In this document: piece after piece, positions 45,802 through 53,641 of the stretch
Layout: the number at the start of each line of letters is the position of its first letter
How positions within the stretch are numbered: position 1 is the stretch's first letter
Assembly (NCBI GenBank): GCA_017415515.1
Contig: JAFQGI010000001.1
Span: forward strand, 1 to 64,000
Direction: 5' to 3'
DNA from: Clostridia bacterium
GTDB taxonomy: Bacteria > Bacillota > Clostridia > Oscillospirales > Acutalibacteraceae
DNA length: 64,000 bases
Position numbers and translations under genes: made by a program
Notes under the pieces: generated by a model
The model's database searches: none
What the model was told of the DNA's origin: nothing
Seen by the model: the letters and a program-made list of their open reading frames with translations, nothing else

Positions 45802-46122
45802 ATGAAAGAAAGAACGGCAAAGATTTTATTTGTGACATCGTTGGTTTTGATTGCCTTGACGGTTTCCTTCACCATCTATGCGGTGTGCGATTTGATTCGA
45901 CTGGATATAGAGCTGTCTAACGACCCTGCCGCCGATGCGTTTGCCTATTGGGGCAATGGGTGGGGATACGGCGTTATTCTCTTTGCAGCCTCTGTTGTGG
46001 ATTTGATTCTTTCGACGGTGAACATTCGCTTGCAAGAAAAAAGGCGGCGTTGGATTGCGATAGGCGCGACGGTTATGTCGATACTGTTGATCGTGGCGTC
46101 GATGGCCGTGTTTTGTTGGTAA
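45802..46122 (+). CDS. hypothetical small membrane protein
   Basis: This 106-residue protein has three hydrophobic segments (about 8-30, 52-72, 84-105), a short loop with NDPAADAFAYWGNGWGYG, and a basic stretch LQEKRRRW before the last helix. No family recognised. The ATG follows AAGGAGGTGTTCCG at ideal spacing. It starts 24 bp after the SGNH gene and is probably on the same transcript, which ends at the terminator right behind it. Confidence 0.7.
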   Translation: MKERTAKILFVTSLVLIALTVSFTIYAVCDLIRLDIELSNDPAADAFAYWGNGWGYGVILFAASVVDLILSTVNIRLQEKRRRWIAIGATVMSILLIVASMAVFCW

Positions 46123-46125
46123 TGC

Positions 46126-46162
46126 AAAAGGACGGTAAGGATTAAACCCTTACCGTCCTTTT
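46126..46162 (+). terminator. intrinsic terminator
   Basis: AAAAGGACGGTAAGG/CCTTACCGTCCTTTT perfect 15-bp stem with T-run. Confidence 0.9.
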
Positions 46163-46217
46163 CTCTTGCTTTGCATCGCTTTTTTTGGTATAATGACCCC
46201 GTTAGGAGGAGAGAACG

Positions 46218-46637
46218 ATGTCCGAAAAAAGCAAAGAATGGCTTCGCACTTTGAAATTTACGCTGTTTTCCGTGAGTGCCGGTGTGATTCAAATCGGTAG
46301 CTTTACCGCGTTGTACGAAGTGTGTCATCTTGAGGAATGGGTAGCGCATCTGATCTCGCTGGTGCTGTCTGTGGTGTGGAATTTCACCCTTAACCGCAAG
46401 TTTACTTTTCACTCTGCCGCCAACGTGCCGATTGCGATGCTGAAGGTGGCGGGGTATTATGCGGTGTTTACGCCGCTTTCCGCTTGGTGGACGGCGGCAT
46501 TGGCCGGCATCGGTTGGAACGCCTATCTCATCGAGGCGATCAATATGCTGTCCAATTTTGTCACCGAATACCTGTTCCAGAGGTTTGTGGTGTTCCGCGG
46601 CAACATCGACACGGCCGAGGAAAAGAAGGATGTATAA
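46218..46637 (+). CDS. GtrA-family membrane protein
   Basis: This 139-residue protein of four helices belongs to the GtrA/DPMS family. The first helix is preceded by a charged N-terminus, VVWNFTLNRKFTF is the family signature after helix 2, and NFVTEYLFQRFVVF near the end is the equivalent in the second half. GtrA proteins help flip lipid-linked sugars or act with glycosyltransferases in envelope glycan synthesis. The stop overlaps the start of an SDR gene. Confidence 0.9.
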   Translation: MSEKSKEWLRTLKFTLFSVSAGVIQIGSFTALYEVCHLEEWVAHLISLVLSVVWNFTLNRKFTFHSAANVPIAMLKVAGYYAVFTPLSAWWTAALAGIGWNAYLIEAINMLSNFVTEYLFQRFVVFRGNIDTAEEKKDV

Positions 46638-47496
46638 CCGATGGTTTTCCCGCCACACCCACAGACTGCAGGGCAAGCGTGTGGCGGTGTGCGGTGCCAC
46701 CGGCGGTATCGGCGAGGAGTTGTGTCGCTATCTGGCGCGGTTGGGTGCGGAACTATGGCTGTGTTGTCGCAGCGAGCAAAAAGCGCAGGCACTGATGGAC
46801 GCCTTGCGTGTCGATCACCCCGATTTGGTGGCGCATTTCGTCCTGCTCGATTTGGAGGATGCCGTCTCGGTGAATGCCGCCGCAGAAACCTTGGCGCAGA
46901 CACCGCCCCACGTGCTGATCCACAATGCCGGCGCCTATGCTATCCCGCGCCACACAACGGCGCAGGGGGTGGATAACGTTTTTGCCATCAACTGCTTGGG
47001 CCCTTACGTACTCACCGAGCGATTGCTGGAGCCGATGGTGACGGTGGGCGGGCGCGTGGTGTGCGTGGGCAGTATCGCCCATAACTATTCCAAGATCGAT
47101 CCGGCTGATCCCGATTTTGCTACTCGCACCGCTGCCTCAAAAGTGTACGGCAACGCCAAACGCCACCTGATGTTGGCTTTGTACGAGGAGTTTGAGGATG
47201 TAAAGGGAGTCACCTTGTCAGTGGTGCACCCCGGTATTACCCTCACGGGTATCACCGATCATTATCCTAAGTGGCTGTACGCCATCATTCGGCATCCCAT
47301 GAAGGTGATCTTTATGCCCCCACGACGTGCGGCGCTGTCGGTGCTCCGCGGCGTGTTTGAGTCCACTGCCTATGGTGAGTGGATCGGCCCACGATGGTGT
47401 AACGTATGGGGTTTGCCGAGTAAGAAAAAATTACGCACGTTTACACATGATGAGGCGAGGACGGCGTTCTATGCGGTGGAACGGCTGAAATATTGA
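46630..47496 (+). CDS. short-chain dehydrogenase/reductase
   Basis: This 288-residue SDR has the cofactor loop GATGGIGEE (TGxxxGxG type) and NAG of NNAG type (HNAGAYAIP). The catalytic Ser is in VCVGSIAH and the YxxxK is YGNAK. It resembles retinol-dehydrogenase/WWOX-like extended members by its long C-terminus (about 80 residues with MKVIFMPPRRAALSVLRG). Substrate is unknown. ATG at 46630 follows AAAAGAAGG and overlaps the GtrA stop by 8 bp, so the two are coupled. Confidence 0.88.
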   Translation: MYNRWFSRHTHRLQGKRVAVCGATGGIGEELCRYLARLGAELWLCCRSEQKAQALMDALRVDHPDLVAHFVLLDLEDAVSVNAAAETLAQTPPHVLIHNAGAYAIPRHTTAQGVDNVFAINCLGPYVLTERLLEPMVTVGGRVVCVGSIAHNYSKIDPADPDFATRTAASKVYGNAKRHLMLALYEEFEDVKGVTLSVVHPGITLTGITDHYPKWLYAIIRHPMKVIFMPPRRAALSVLRGVFESTAYGEWIGPRWCNVWGLPSKKKLRTFTHDEARTAFYAVERLKY

Positions 47497-47498
47497 AG

Positions 47499-47529
47499 AA
47501 AGCGCGAATGCCTTGGCATTCGCGCTTTT
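47499..47529. terminator. terminator between convergent genes
   Basis: AAAGCGCGAATGCC/GGCATTCGCGCTTTT hairpin. Confidence 0.85.
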
Positions 47530-47530
47530 C

Positions 47531-47743
47531 CTATTTATGAGATTTTGGGTTGTCTGTGCGGCAGAGAATATAATCGATGCTCACATCGTAAAAATCGGCT
47601 AATCTCACCAAAGTCTCGGTAGGAGGAGTGCGCTCACCACTCTCAAATTTGGAGAGGAGAGATTGCTCAATACCTGTTTTCATTTGCAAAGCAATTTGTG
47701 TATACCCTTTGCTTTTGCGCAAAATTTTGAGATTATTCTTCAT
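47531..47743 (-). CDS. small XRE-family repressor (cassette 3)
   Basis: This 70-residue single helix-turn-helix protein (LKILRKSKGYTQIALQMKTG...SLLSKFESGERTP, then LADFYDVSIDYILCRTDN) is of the typical Cro/CI short form. ATG 47743 follows GAGGTGCG; a longer start at 47767 lacks a ribosome binding site. It diverges from the membrane protein at 47874, whose promoter carries two ATGAC/GTCAT-type palindromes. Its C-terminus (SIDYILCRTDNP) closely parallels that of the cassette 2 repressor (SADYIIGRTNK). Confidence 0.9.
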   Translation of the reverse strand: MKNNLKILRKSKGYTQIALQMKTGIEQSLLSKFESGERTPPTETLVRLADFYDVSIDYILCRTDNPKSHK

Positions 47744-47776
47744 AATTCGCACCTCGTGGAATTTCACAACAATAAG

Positions 47777-47826
47777 GACATTATGTCATAATTCTCCTTG
47801 ACAAATATGACAAGATGTCATATAAT
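47777..47826 (+). promoter_or_regulatory. cassette 3 promoter/operators
   Basis: TTGACA (47798-47803), 17 bp, TATAAT (47821-47826). ATGACA-AGA-TGTCAT (47807-47821) is a perfect palindrome filling the spacer. GACAT-T-ATGTC (47777-47787) is a second copy upstream of the -35. Confidence 0.82.
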
Positions 47827-47873
47827 GAAATTGTCGAAAGACGGATTTAGTTTGTGAAGAGAGAGGTGTCAGT

Positions 47874-48383
47874 ATGAGTGAGCAAGTGTATGAACAACAA
47901 CTGAATGAGCAGGAAAACCTGGAGTTGGACAAGCTGAGCAGAGCACTGAAAGAAATTTGGAAAATTATCATTTTTTGTTGCGTCGGTTGGCTGTTGGTGT
48001 GTGTCGGTATGAAGATCAGCCCGCTGTTTGCGGTGATTGGCGCTCTGGTCATTTCGATTCCCTCGGTCATTTGCGTACGCCGTCACGGTATCAAGGGCGT
48101 TTTCAATTACGACTACGTGATTGTCACCACCTATCGGGATGGGCACAAGACCTATGACCATGATATGGGCGGTAAGCTGGGTCTGATGGTTATTCAATTA
48201 TTTGTCACTATTTTCATCGGCGTGGTGCTGACCCCTATCCGTTACGTCGTGTATTGCTTGAAGTTTAATGCCGGTTGTAAGAAATTGAACTTTAAGCCGG
48301 AGTTTAAGTTGGGTGTTCTGTTTCCCACCGTCGTGGGTGTGGGTACGTTTATTGTAGGTATCATTTTGGGCTCTATCCTGTAA
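47874..48383 (+). CDS. hypothetical membrane protein (cassette 3)
   Basis: This 169-residue protein has a helical, Glu/Gln-rich N-terminus (MSEQVYEQQLNEQENLELDKLSRAL) and then hydrophobic segments at about 36-52, 54-68, 105-125 and 148-168. A basic loop (RRHGIKGVFNYDYVIVTTYRDGHKTYDHD) lies between. No family recognised. The ATG follows AGAGAGGTGTCAGT. Controlled by the divergent XRE protein through the palindromes in its promoter. A terminator follows. Confidence 0.75.
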   Translation: MSEQVYEQQLNEQENLELDKLSRALKEIWKIIIFCCVGWLLVCVGMKISPLFAVIGALVISIPSVICVRRHGIKGVFNYDYVIVTTYRDGHKTYDHDMGGKLGLMVIQLFVTIFIGVVLTPIRYVVYCLKFNAGCKKLNFKPEFKLGVLFPTVVGVGTFIVGIILGSIL

Positions 48384-48392
48384 GATGCGATA

Positions 48393-48426
48393 AAAAATCC
48401 CCGAGGTTGTCCTCGGGGATTTTTTT
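48393..48426 (+). terminator. intrinsic terminator
   Basis: AAATCCCCGAGG-TTGT-CCTCGGGGATTT hairpin with T-run. Confidence 0.92.
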
Positions 48427-48465
48427 GCGTTTTCGGGCATACTACCGCTGAAAGGAGTGGTCAGT

Positions 48466-48900
48466 ATGATCGAACAAGATACCATTAAACTGTTGAGAGA
48501 GTGTGACGCCGGCATCCAGATGGGGGTGGACTCCATCGACGACGTGCTCAACCGTGTGCGTGCGGAGAAGATGCGGGAGTGCCTGTCCAAATGCAAGAAG
48601 GAACATCAGGAGCTGGACGCGGAGGTGCAGGAGCTGCTGGAAAAATACCGGGACGACGGTAAGGATCCCAATCCCATTGCTAAGGGTATGTCCTGGATGA
48701 AGACCAATATGAAGATGGCGATGGACGAATCCGACGCCACCATCGCCGATTTGATGGTGAGTGGATGCGATATGGGTGTGAAATCCCTGAGCCGCTATCT
48801 CAACCAGTATGCCGCCGCCGACGAGGTGTCCAAGGACATCTGCAAGCGCCTGATTAAGCTGGAGGAAAAACTCAGCAAACAGATGCGGGATTATTTGTAA
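48466..48900 (+). CDS. ferritin-like helical protein (PA2169/DUF2383-like)
   Basis: This 144-residue all-helical protein has four predicted long helices with Glu and His at plausible positions for a ferritin-like bundle (TIKLLRECDAGIQMGVDSID, MRECLSKCKKEHQELDAEV, then WMKTNMKMAMDESDATIADLMVSGCDMGVKSLSRYL). A resemblance to the DUF2383/PA2169 group and to clostridial general-stress proteins is apparent, but the metal site is not clear-cut. The ATG follows AAAGGAGTGG. Monocistronic, between two terminators. Confidence 0.65.
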   Translation: MIEQDTIKLLRECDAGIQMGVDSIDDVLNRVRAEKMRECLSKCKKEHQELDAEVQELLEKYRDDGKDPNPIAKGMSWMKTNMKMAMDESDATIADLMVSGCDMGVKSLSRYLNQYAAADEVSKDICKRLIKLEEKLSKQMRDYL

Positions 48901-48902
48901 AG

Positions 48903-48938
48903 AAAACAGCCGCTACCCGGTCGGGTAGCGGCTGTTTT
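48903..48938. terminator. bidirectional terminator
   Basis: AAAACAGCCGCTACCCG/CGGGTAGCGGCTGTTTT perfect stem serving both the ferritin-like gene and nagB. Confidence 0.92.
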
Positions 48939-48948
48939 ACGTGTATTC

Positions 48949-49659
48949 TTAATTCTCGCTGAAAATCACGGTCACGTCGGGGTGGAGCTGCAGGATGGAG
49001 GCGGGCACCTGAGGGTCGATGGGACCGAAGAACGCCTTCTCTACGATAGCTTTCTTCTTGGCGCCGTTGGCCACCAGCAGCACTTTCTTTGCCTGCATGA
49101 TGGACAGCATACCCATGGTGATGGCGGTGGTGGGAACCTCCTCCTTGCTGGCGAAGAAGCGGGCGTTGGCCTCGATGGTGGACTCGTCCAGCTTCACCTC
49201 GTGGGTGGGGCCGGTGAAGACGCTGTCCGGCTCGTTAAAGCCGATGTGACCGTCCAGACCGATGCCGAGGAGCTGCAGGTCGATGCCGCCCAGATCCTTG
49301 ATCATCTCGTCGTAAGCCTTACCCTCGGCGGCCAGATCGGCGGCACAGCCATTGGGGACGAAGGTCTTAGCCTTGTCGATGTTCACGTGGTTGAACAGGT
49401 TATCGTTCATGAAATAGCGATAGCTCTGGTCGTTGGTGCCGTCCAGACCCACGTACTCGTCCAGATTGACGCTGGTGACGGTGGAGAAGTCAATCTTGCC
49501 CGCCTCGTTATCGGCGATCAGACGCTTGTAGGTGCCCACGGGGGAGGAGCCGGTAGCCAGACCCAGCACGCAGTTGGGCTTCACCAGAATTTGAGCCGCG
49601 ATCAGGTCAGCGGCCTTGTTGCTCAGTTCTTCATAGGTGTTAACAACGATGTATTTCAT
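48949..49659 (-). CDS. nagB: glucosamine-6-phosphate deaminase
   Basis: This 236-residue enzyme converts glucosamine-6-P to fructose-6-P and ammonia. Signatures are LATGSSPVGTYKRL (phosphate loop), VNLDEYVGL (catalytic Asp) and LLGIGLDGHIGFNEP (the His/Glu relay). It is the short Bacillus-type NagB without the C-terminal allosteric extension. It is the third gene of the glmM-LbH-nagB operon and overlaps the upstream stop, so the operon encodes both the biosynthetic and the catabolic exit from GlcN-6-P. Confidence 0.95.
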   Translation of the reverse strand: MKYIVVNTYEELSNKAADLIAAQILVKPNCVLGLATGSSPVGTYKRLIADNEAGKIDFSTVTSVNLDEYVGLDGTNDQSYRYFMNDNLFNHVNIDKAKTFVPNGCAADLAAEGKAYDEMIKDLGGIDLQLLGIGLDGHIGFNEPDSVFTGPTHEVKLDESTIEANARFFASKEEVPTTAITMGMLSIMQAKKVLLVANGAKKKAIVEKAFFGPIDPQVPASILQLHPDVTVIFSEN

Positions 49660-50330
49660 TACGCATTTTCCTTTCTCTCAACAATGGTATTGGTGGCTTT
49701 CACAATGCAGTCGGCGGGGTAGACGCCTCTCAAGGAGGTCAGGGGATAGATGGTGGTGCGCTTGCCGATGACGGTGCCAGGGTTGATGACGCAGCCGCAG
49801 CCGGCGTCGGCGTAGTCGGCGAGGATGCCGCCGATCTTGCGCAGGCCGGTGACGATATCCTCGTCGCCGTGAATCACCACGGGCTTGCCGTCGGATTTTA
49901 GATTGGAGCAGATGGAGCCGGCACCCATGTGGGCCTTGTTGCCCAACACGGAGTCGCCCACGTAGTTGTAGTGGGGGCACTGCACCCGATCCAGCAGGAT
50001 GCAGTTCTTAAACTCGCTGGAGTTACCCAGCACGCAGTTTTCGCCGGTGATGACGCTGCCGCGGAGGTAGGCACCGGGACGGATCTCGGTGCCGTGACCG
50101 ATGATGGCAGGAGCCTCGATGGTGACGTAGTCGGCGATCTTCACATCTTTACCCACCCACACACCGGGCTTGAGCTCGGTGAAATCGGGTAAGCCCGCCT
50201 CGATGAGGGCGAGGATGTGACCCTTGATCTTGGGGAGCATCTCCCAAGGGTACTCGCAGCTGTCAAACAGATCTTTGAGGTAGGGGACTTGGCAATCGTA
50301 AAGGTCGGCGGTTTTAACCAGCTTATTCAA
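49659..50330 (-). CDS. left-handed beta-helix acyl/nucleotidyltransferase-like protein (GlmU C-domain-like)
   Basis: This 223-residue protein has an N-terminal helical segment of about 55 residues followed by hexapeptide repeats forming a left-handed beta-helix (GVWVGKDVKIADYVTIEAPAI and IIGHGTEIRPGAYLRGSVI, with I/V-G/A repeats). CPHYNYVGDSVLGNKAHMGAG matches the region of GlmU that holds the acetyltransferase His, here His in PHYNYVGD. It may therefore acetylate glucosamine-1-P, the product of the upstream GlmM. The pyrophosphorylase half of GlmU is absent. Start and stop overlap both neighbours, so all three genes are translationally coupled. Confidence 0.8.
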   Translation of the reverse strand: MNKLVKTADLYDCQVPYLKDLFDSCEYPWEMLPKIKGHILALIEAGLPDFTELKPGVWVGKDVKIADYVTIEAPAIIGHGTEIRPGAYLRGSVITGENCVLGNSSEFKNCILLDRVQCPHYNYVGDSVLGNKAHMGAGSICSNLKSDGKPVVIHGDEDIVTGLRKIGGILADYADAGCGCVINPGTVIGKRTTIYPLTSLRGVYPADCIVKATNTIVERKENA

Positions 50331-51945
50331 CGCAATGACCCCTTTCCTTGATCACGTCGGCGATCATCGCCGCGTATTTCTCGCACAGCTCGGTGGTCTC
50401 TGCCTCGATCATCACGCGAACGACCGGCTCGGTGCCGCTCTGACGCAGCAGGGAGCGACCGGCGCCGTTGATCATCTCGTCCACCTTCTTCTGAGCCTCC
50501 AGCACGGCAGGATCGCTCATGGCGGCATTCTTATCCTTGACGCGCAGATTTTTCAGATACTGGGGATACAGCATCACAGGCTCCGCCAGCTTGGAGAGGG
50601 ACAGCTTGCGATCGCACATCTCCTCAGCGATCATGATGGCGGTGAGGATGCCGTCACCGGTGGTGGCGTATTTCTTCATAATGATGTGACCGGACTGCTC
50701 ACCGCCCAGGCTGAAATCGTTCTTCTGCATGGACTCGTACACAAAGCGGTCGCCCACCTTGGTCTGATCCACCTCCATACCCGCCTTCTTCAGGCTGGCG
50801 AAGAAGCCGCTGTTGGACATAACGGTGGCTACCACGGTGTTCTTGTTGAGCATACCGCGGTTTTTGAGCCGCATACCCAAGATATACATCATGGCGTCGC
50901 CGTCCACCACGTTGCCGTTTTCGTCCACAGCCAGGCAACGGTCGGCATCGCCGTCAAAGGCAAAGCCCACGTCCAGCTTCTGCTCCTTCACCAGTTCGCA
51001 CAGCTTCTCCATATGGGTGGAGCCGCAGTCACGGTTGCAGTTGAGGCCGTCGGGCTGATCGCCGATGATGACGGTCTGGGCACCCAGGGCGTCAAACACC
51101 GCCTTGGCGATCATCCAGGAAGCGCCGTTGGCGCAGTCCAGACCGATGCGCAGTTTCTTATAGGAGTTGGAGGCGATGGAGATCAGATAGCCCACGTAGC
51201 GGTTACGACCGGCCACATAATCTACGATACAGCCAATGTGCTCACGCTTAGCCAGGGGCAGGTCGTCGCCCTCGATGCCCAGCGCCTTCAGGTCGCCGTC
51301 TAGATAGCACTCGATGAGGGCGGTGGTGTCGTCGTCCAGCTTTTCGCCGTTCTTGCTGATAACCTTAATGCCGTTGTCGTAGAAGGGATTGTGGCTGGCG
51401 GTGATCATAATACCGCAGTCAAACTCGTCGGTGCGGGTCACGAAGGACACGCTGGGGGTGGTGGTGACGTGCAGCATGTGGGCGTCAGCGCCGCTGGCGG
51501 TGATGCCCGCCACGATGGAGTATTCCAGCATGTAGCTGCTACGGCGGGTGTCTTTACCGATCACGATGCGGGGGCGATAGTTCTCGTCGGTGCAACCCGA
51601 CAGGGGAGAGCGGAAATACCAGCCCAGGAAACGACCTACCTTGTAGGCCTGCATAGAGGTCAGGTTGCAGTTGGCCTCACCGCGGAAGCCGTCGGTGCCG
51701 AAATACTTGTTGCGGCAGCCGTTGGAGAGGGGAGCGCGGTCGATCACCTTGCCGTCATCCAGCAGGTCATCGGCGGAAACGCTGAACAGCTTGCAGATCT
51801 GCACAACCTTTTCGATCTGAGGCTGTACCTGATCGGTCTCCCACTTGGAAACCGACTGGCGGGATACGGACAGAGCCTCTGCCAGCGCATCCTGCGACAT
51901 GCCTGCGGCGTTGCGCAGGTTGATGAGCTTTTCACCAATAGTCAT
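50323..51945 (-). CDS. glmM: XRE helix-turn-helix domain fused to phosphoglucosamine mutase
   Basis: This 540-residue fusion in one uninterrupted frame has a Cro/CI-type HTH at residues 1-61 (IGEKLINLRNAAGMSQDALAEALSVSRQSVSKWE, shortened here to LSVSRQSVSKWE as recognition helix) and a 17-residue linker. A complete phosphoglucosamine mutase starts at KYFGTDGFRGEAN (80). Its active-site Ser184 in TASHNP, metal loop FDGDADR, sugar loop GEQSGH and phosphate loop RQSGTEPVVR are intact, so it should convert GlcN-6-P to GlcN-1-P. Normal GlmM (about 450 residues) starts where the linker ends. The HTH suggests that the enzyme doubles as a transcription factor sensing amino-sugar phosphates. Candidate operators lie in its own promoter. 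ATG follows AGGAGGACACT. Confidence 0.9.
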   Translation of the reverse strand: MTIGEKLINLRNAAGMSQDALAEALSVSRQSVSKWETDQVQPQIEKVVQICKLFSVSADDLLDDGKVIDRAPLSNGCRNKYFGTDGFRGEANCNLTSMQAYKVGRFLGWYFRSPLSGCTDENYRPRIVIGKDTRRSSYMLEYSIVAGITASGADAHMLHVTTTPSVSFVTRTDEFDCGIMITASHNPFYDNGIKVISKNGEKLDDDTTALIECYLDGDLKALGIEGDDLPLAKREHIGCIVDYVAGRNRYVGYLISIASNSYKKLRIGLDCANGASWMIAKAVFDALGAQTVIIGDQPDGLNCNRDCGSTHMEKLCELVKEQKLDVGFAFDGDADRCLAVDENGNVVDGDAMMYILGMRLKNRGMLNKNTVVATVMSNSGFFASLKKAGMEVDQTKVGDRFVYESMQKNDFSLGGEQSGHIIMKKYATTGDGILTAIMIAEEMCDRKLSLSKLAEPVMLYPQYLKNLRVKDKNAAMSDPAVLEAQKKVDEMINGAGRSLLRQSGTEPVVRVMIEAETTELCEKYAAMIADVIKERGHCVE

Positions 51946-51977
51946 AGTGTCCTCCTATATGATTTATTTGAACATGG

Positions 51978-52041
51978 TATACAATGTATATGTGCTTTCG
52001 CACACCTGTACCATCATACACCTGTTTTTTGCGAATTGCAA
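51978..52041 (-). promoter_or_regulatory. glmM operon promoter with candidate operators
   Basis: Minus-strand TTGCAA (52041-52036), 17 bp, TATGAT (52018-52013). ACACCTGT occurs twice in direct orientation on the plus strand (52002-52009 and 52018-52025), 16 bp apart, across the core promoter. TATAC-AAT-GTATA (51978-51990) and TGTGC-TTTC-GCACA (51991-52004) are perfect dyads in the 5' UTR. These are the natural candidates for binding by the HTH domain of the first gene. Confidence 0.6.
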
Positions 52042-52183
52042 GAGGAAAATGCTACTTTTCGCAACTTTTGGTTGCAAATTTATGAATTATTTTGCTATTT
52101 GAGAGGAAATGTGAACAGTTTTTAAACAAAAACGGAAAGTTTTGTTGGCAGGATGGAGAGGACGGTCGGGATGTAAACTTTTC
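52042..52183. other. intergenic between divergent units, no gene
   Basis: AT-rich, no open frame with a ribosome binding site, and no strong dyad. It separates the glmM promoter from that of leader RNA copy 3. Confidence 0.5.
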
Positions 52184-52212
52184 TTGCATTTTCCCATGCG
52201 ATATGGTAAAAT
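52184..52212 (+). promoter_or_regulatory. promoter of leader RNA copy 3
   Basis: TTGCAT (52184-52189), 17 bp, TAAAAT (52207-52212), 7 bp before P1. Confidence 0.7.
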
Positions 52213-52218
52213 ATGCTT

Positions 52219-52371
52219 GCGACACATCTTAATATTTAGCTACATTAGGTGCATTTTTCTATGGTAAAAATGCATCCTCTTGTTTTTGCACCTAACGTGG
52301 CGTAAAAAGATGTGTCGCAGCATTTGAGGCTATGCATTTTTCGGTGCGTAGCTTCGGCTGCGCACTTTTTT
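52219..52371 (+). ncRNA. structured leader RNA, copy 3
   Basis: P1 GCGACACATCTT (52219-52230) pairs perfectly with AAGATGTGTCGC (52307-52318). An inner stem TTAGGTGCA/TGCACCTAA encloses the hairpin GCATTTTT-CTATGGT-AAAAATGC. AAAAATGCA (52266-52274) is perfectly complementary to TGCATTTTT (52333-52341) after P1. The terminator is GTGCGTAGC-TTCG-GCTGCGCAC (52344-52365) with six T, then TATTTTAGGAGGAA. Relative to copies 1 and 2 the primary sequence of P1, the inner stem and the terminator differs while pairing is kept, so the structure is conserved. Confidence 0.75.
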
Positions 52372-52389
52372 ATTTTAGGAGGAAGAGAA

Positions 52390-53595
52390 ATGAAAAGGGC
52401 AAGAAAATTGTTGGCGTTTGTATTGGCTATGGTGATGTTGTGGGTATTGACAGCTTGTGGGGTCGGGGATTCTTCTGATGGCAAAAAAGAAAAGAGTAGG
52501 GAGAATACCACAACGACAACGAAGGTTGCCGATAATTCTGAAAACAGCAACGATACCGATACTGACGAGGTTGAGCATACCGGCAAGAAAATTGAGGGAC
52601 CTTTCTGTGGTGCATCCGTGTTTTCAGAGGGTCTTGCTTTTGTGGCGGTAGACAAAAATAAAACGTATTGCATCAATAAGGAAGGCTATATCGTTTTTGA
52701 GTTGGATATGAGACTGTATGGCATTCATGGCGAAATTGATGAAGTGTTTCATAATGGTGTGGCTATCTTGAATAACGGCGCGTATGTGTGTGATAAAATG
52801 GGGAGGTTGACCAGCGCGGAAGATTTGGGTGTGACGACATTCTATGATGATGCTCTTGCTGGAGGTTATATTTTGGCTGATAAGATAACCGCCAGTTTCG
52901 ATTCCACCAAAAAAGAAGTGGGTGTGTTGAACACTTCGCTTGAATGGGTGGTGGAGCCTAACGAGGAGTTATACAATCAAATTGGTGAGCACCTCACATG
53001 GGCAATGAATCGGACACACTATTACTACAATGATTATCTGTGTATTAGAGAAATGTTCGAGGATGCATCTGTGGGTTACTTGAACCTAAAAACCGGTGAA
53101 TTTGTCACGGAAGCGCCTTTTGAGATCCCATCTCATGGGTGGGTTGTGTACACGGACGAAACGTATCGCATTGGCCAAGAAACGATTGTGTTGGATATGA
53201 GTCATCACACCAACGTGTCGGAAATTCACCCGTTTGATAAGGGGCTTGCGTGTGTTGAATTTCACAATTCAGACGCAAACACTTATTATTTCACTATGAT
53301 CAATGAAAAAGGCGAATTTTTGTTTGAGCCGGTTGCTTTGGACATACAGGAATCGGTTAAAACCGTTAATTATGACGGAAAGGATACCGTTTTGATCACT
53401 CTTGGATCTTTGAGCGATCAAATGGCGTTGTGTTATAATCTTAAAGGTGAGTTGCTGGGGAAAAAACAGATAGAAGATTCGTTTGACAGCTACTATTTTT
53501 ATTATGCGGAAGATGTTGTGATGTGGATAGATTCCCATGGTATGGTCGGTAGTGACATTGTGTTTTTGAATACCGATTTTACGCCTTGTTGGTGA
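52390..53595 (+). CDS. WG-repeat lipoprotein
   Basis: This 401-residue protein has a signal peptide with lipobox LTAC (Cys22) and a polar Ser/Thr/Asp-rich linker of about 45 residues. A beta-propeller-like domain follows, made of degenerate WG/KWG-type repeats (EGLAFVAVDKNKTYCINKEG, NGVAILNNGAYVCDKMGRL, KGLACVEFHNSDAN...MINEKGEFLF). WG-repeat proteins are surface proteins of unknown role in Clostridia. ATG 52390 follows AGGAGGAAGAGAA, which lies just beyond the leader terminator, so it is the direct target of leader copy 3. AT-rich. Confidence 0.82.
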   Translation: MKRARKLLAFVLAMVMLWVLTACGVGDSSDGKKEKSRENTTTTTKVADNSENSNDTDTDEVEHTGKKIEGPFCGASVFSEGLAFVAVDKNKTYCINKEGYIVFELDMRLYGIHGEIDEVFHNGVAILNNGAYVCDKMGRLTSAEDLGVTTFYDDALAGGYILADKITASFDSTKKEVGVLNTSLEWVVEPNEELYNQIGEHLTWAMNRTHYYYNDYLCIREMFEDASVGYLNLKTGEFVTEAPFEIPSHGWVVYTDETYRIGQETIVLDMSHHTNVSEIHPFDKGLACVEFHNSDANTYYFTMINEKGEFLFEPVALDIQESVKTVNYDGKDTVLITLGSLSDQMALCYNLKGELLGKKQIEDSFDSYYFYYAEDVVMWIDSHGMVGSDIVFLNTDFTPCW

Positions 53596-53607
53596 GATAG
53601 AAAACAC

Positions 53608-53636
53608 AAAAGACCGACCATCGAGGTCGGTCTTTT
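53608..53636 (+). terminator. intrinsic terminator
   Basis: AAAAGACCGACC/GGTCGGTCTTTT hairpin. Confidence 0.88.
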
Positions 53637-53641
53637 GTGAT

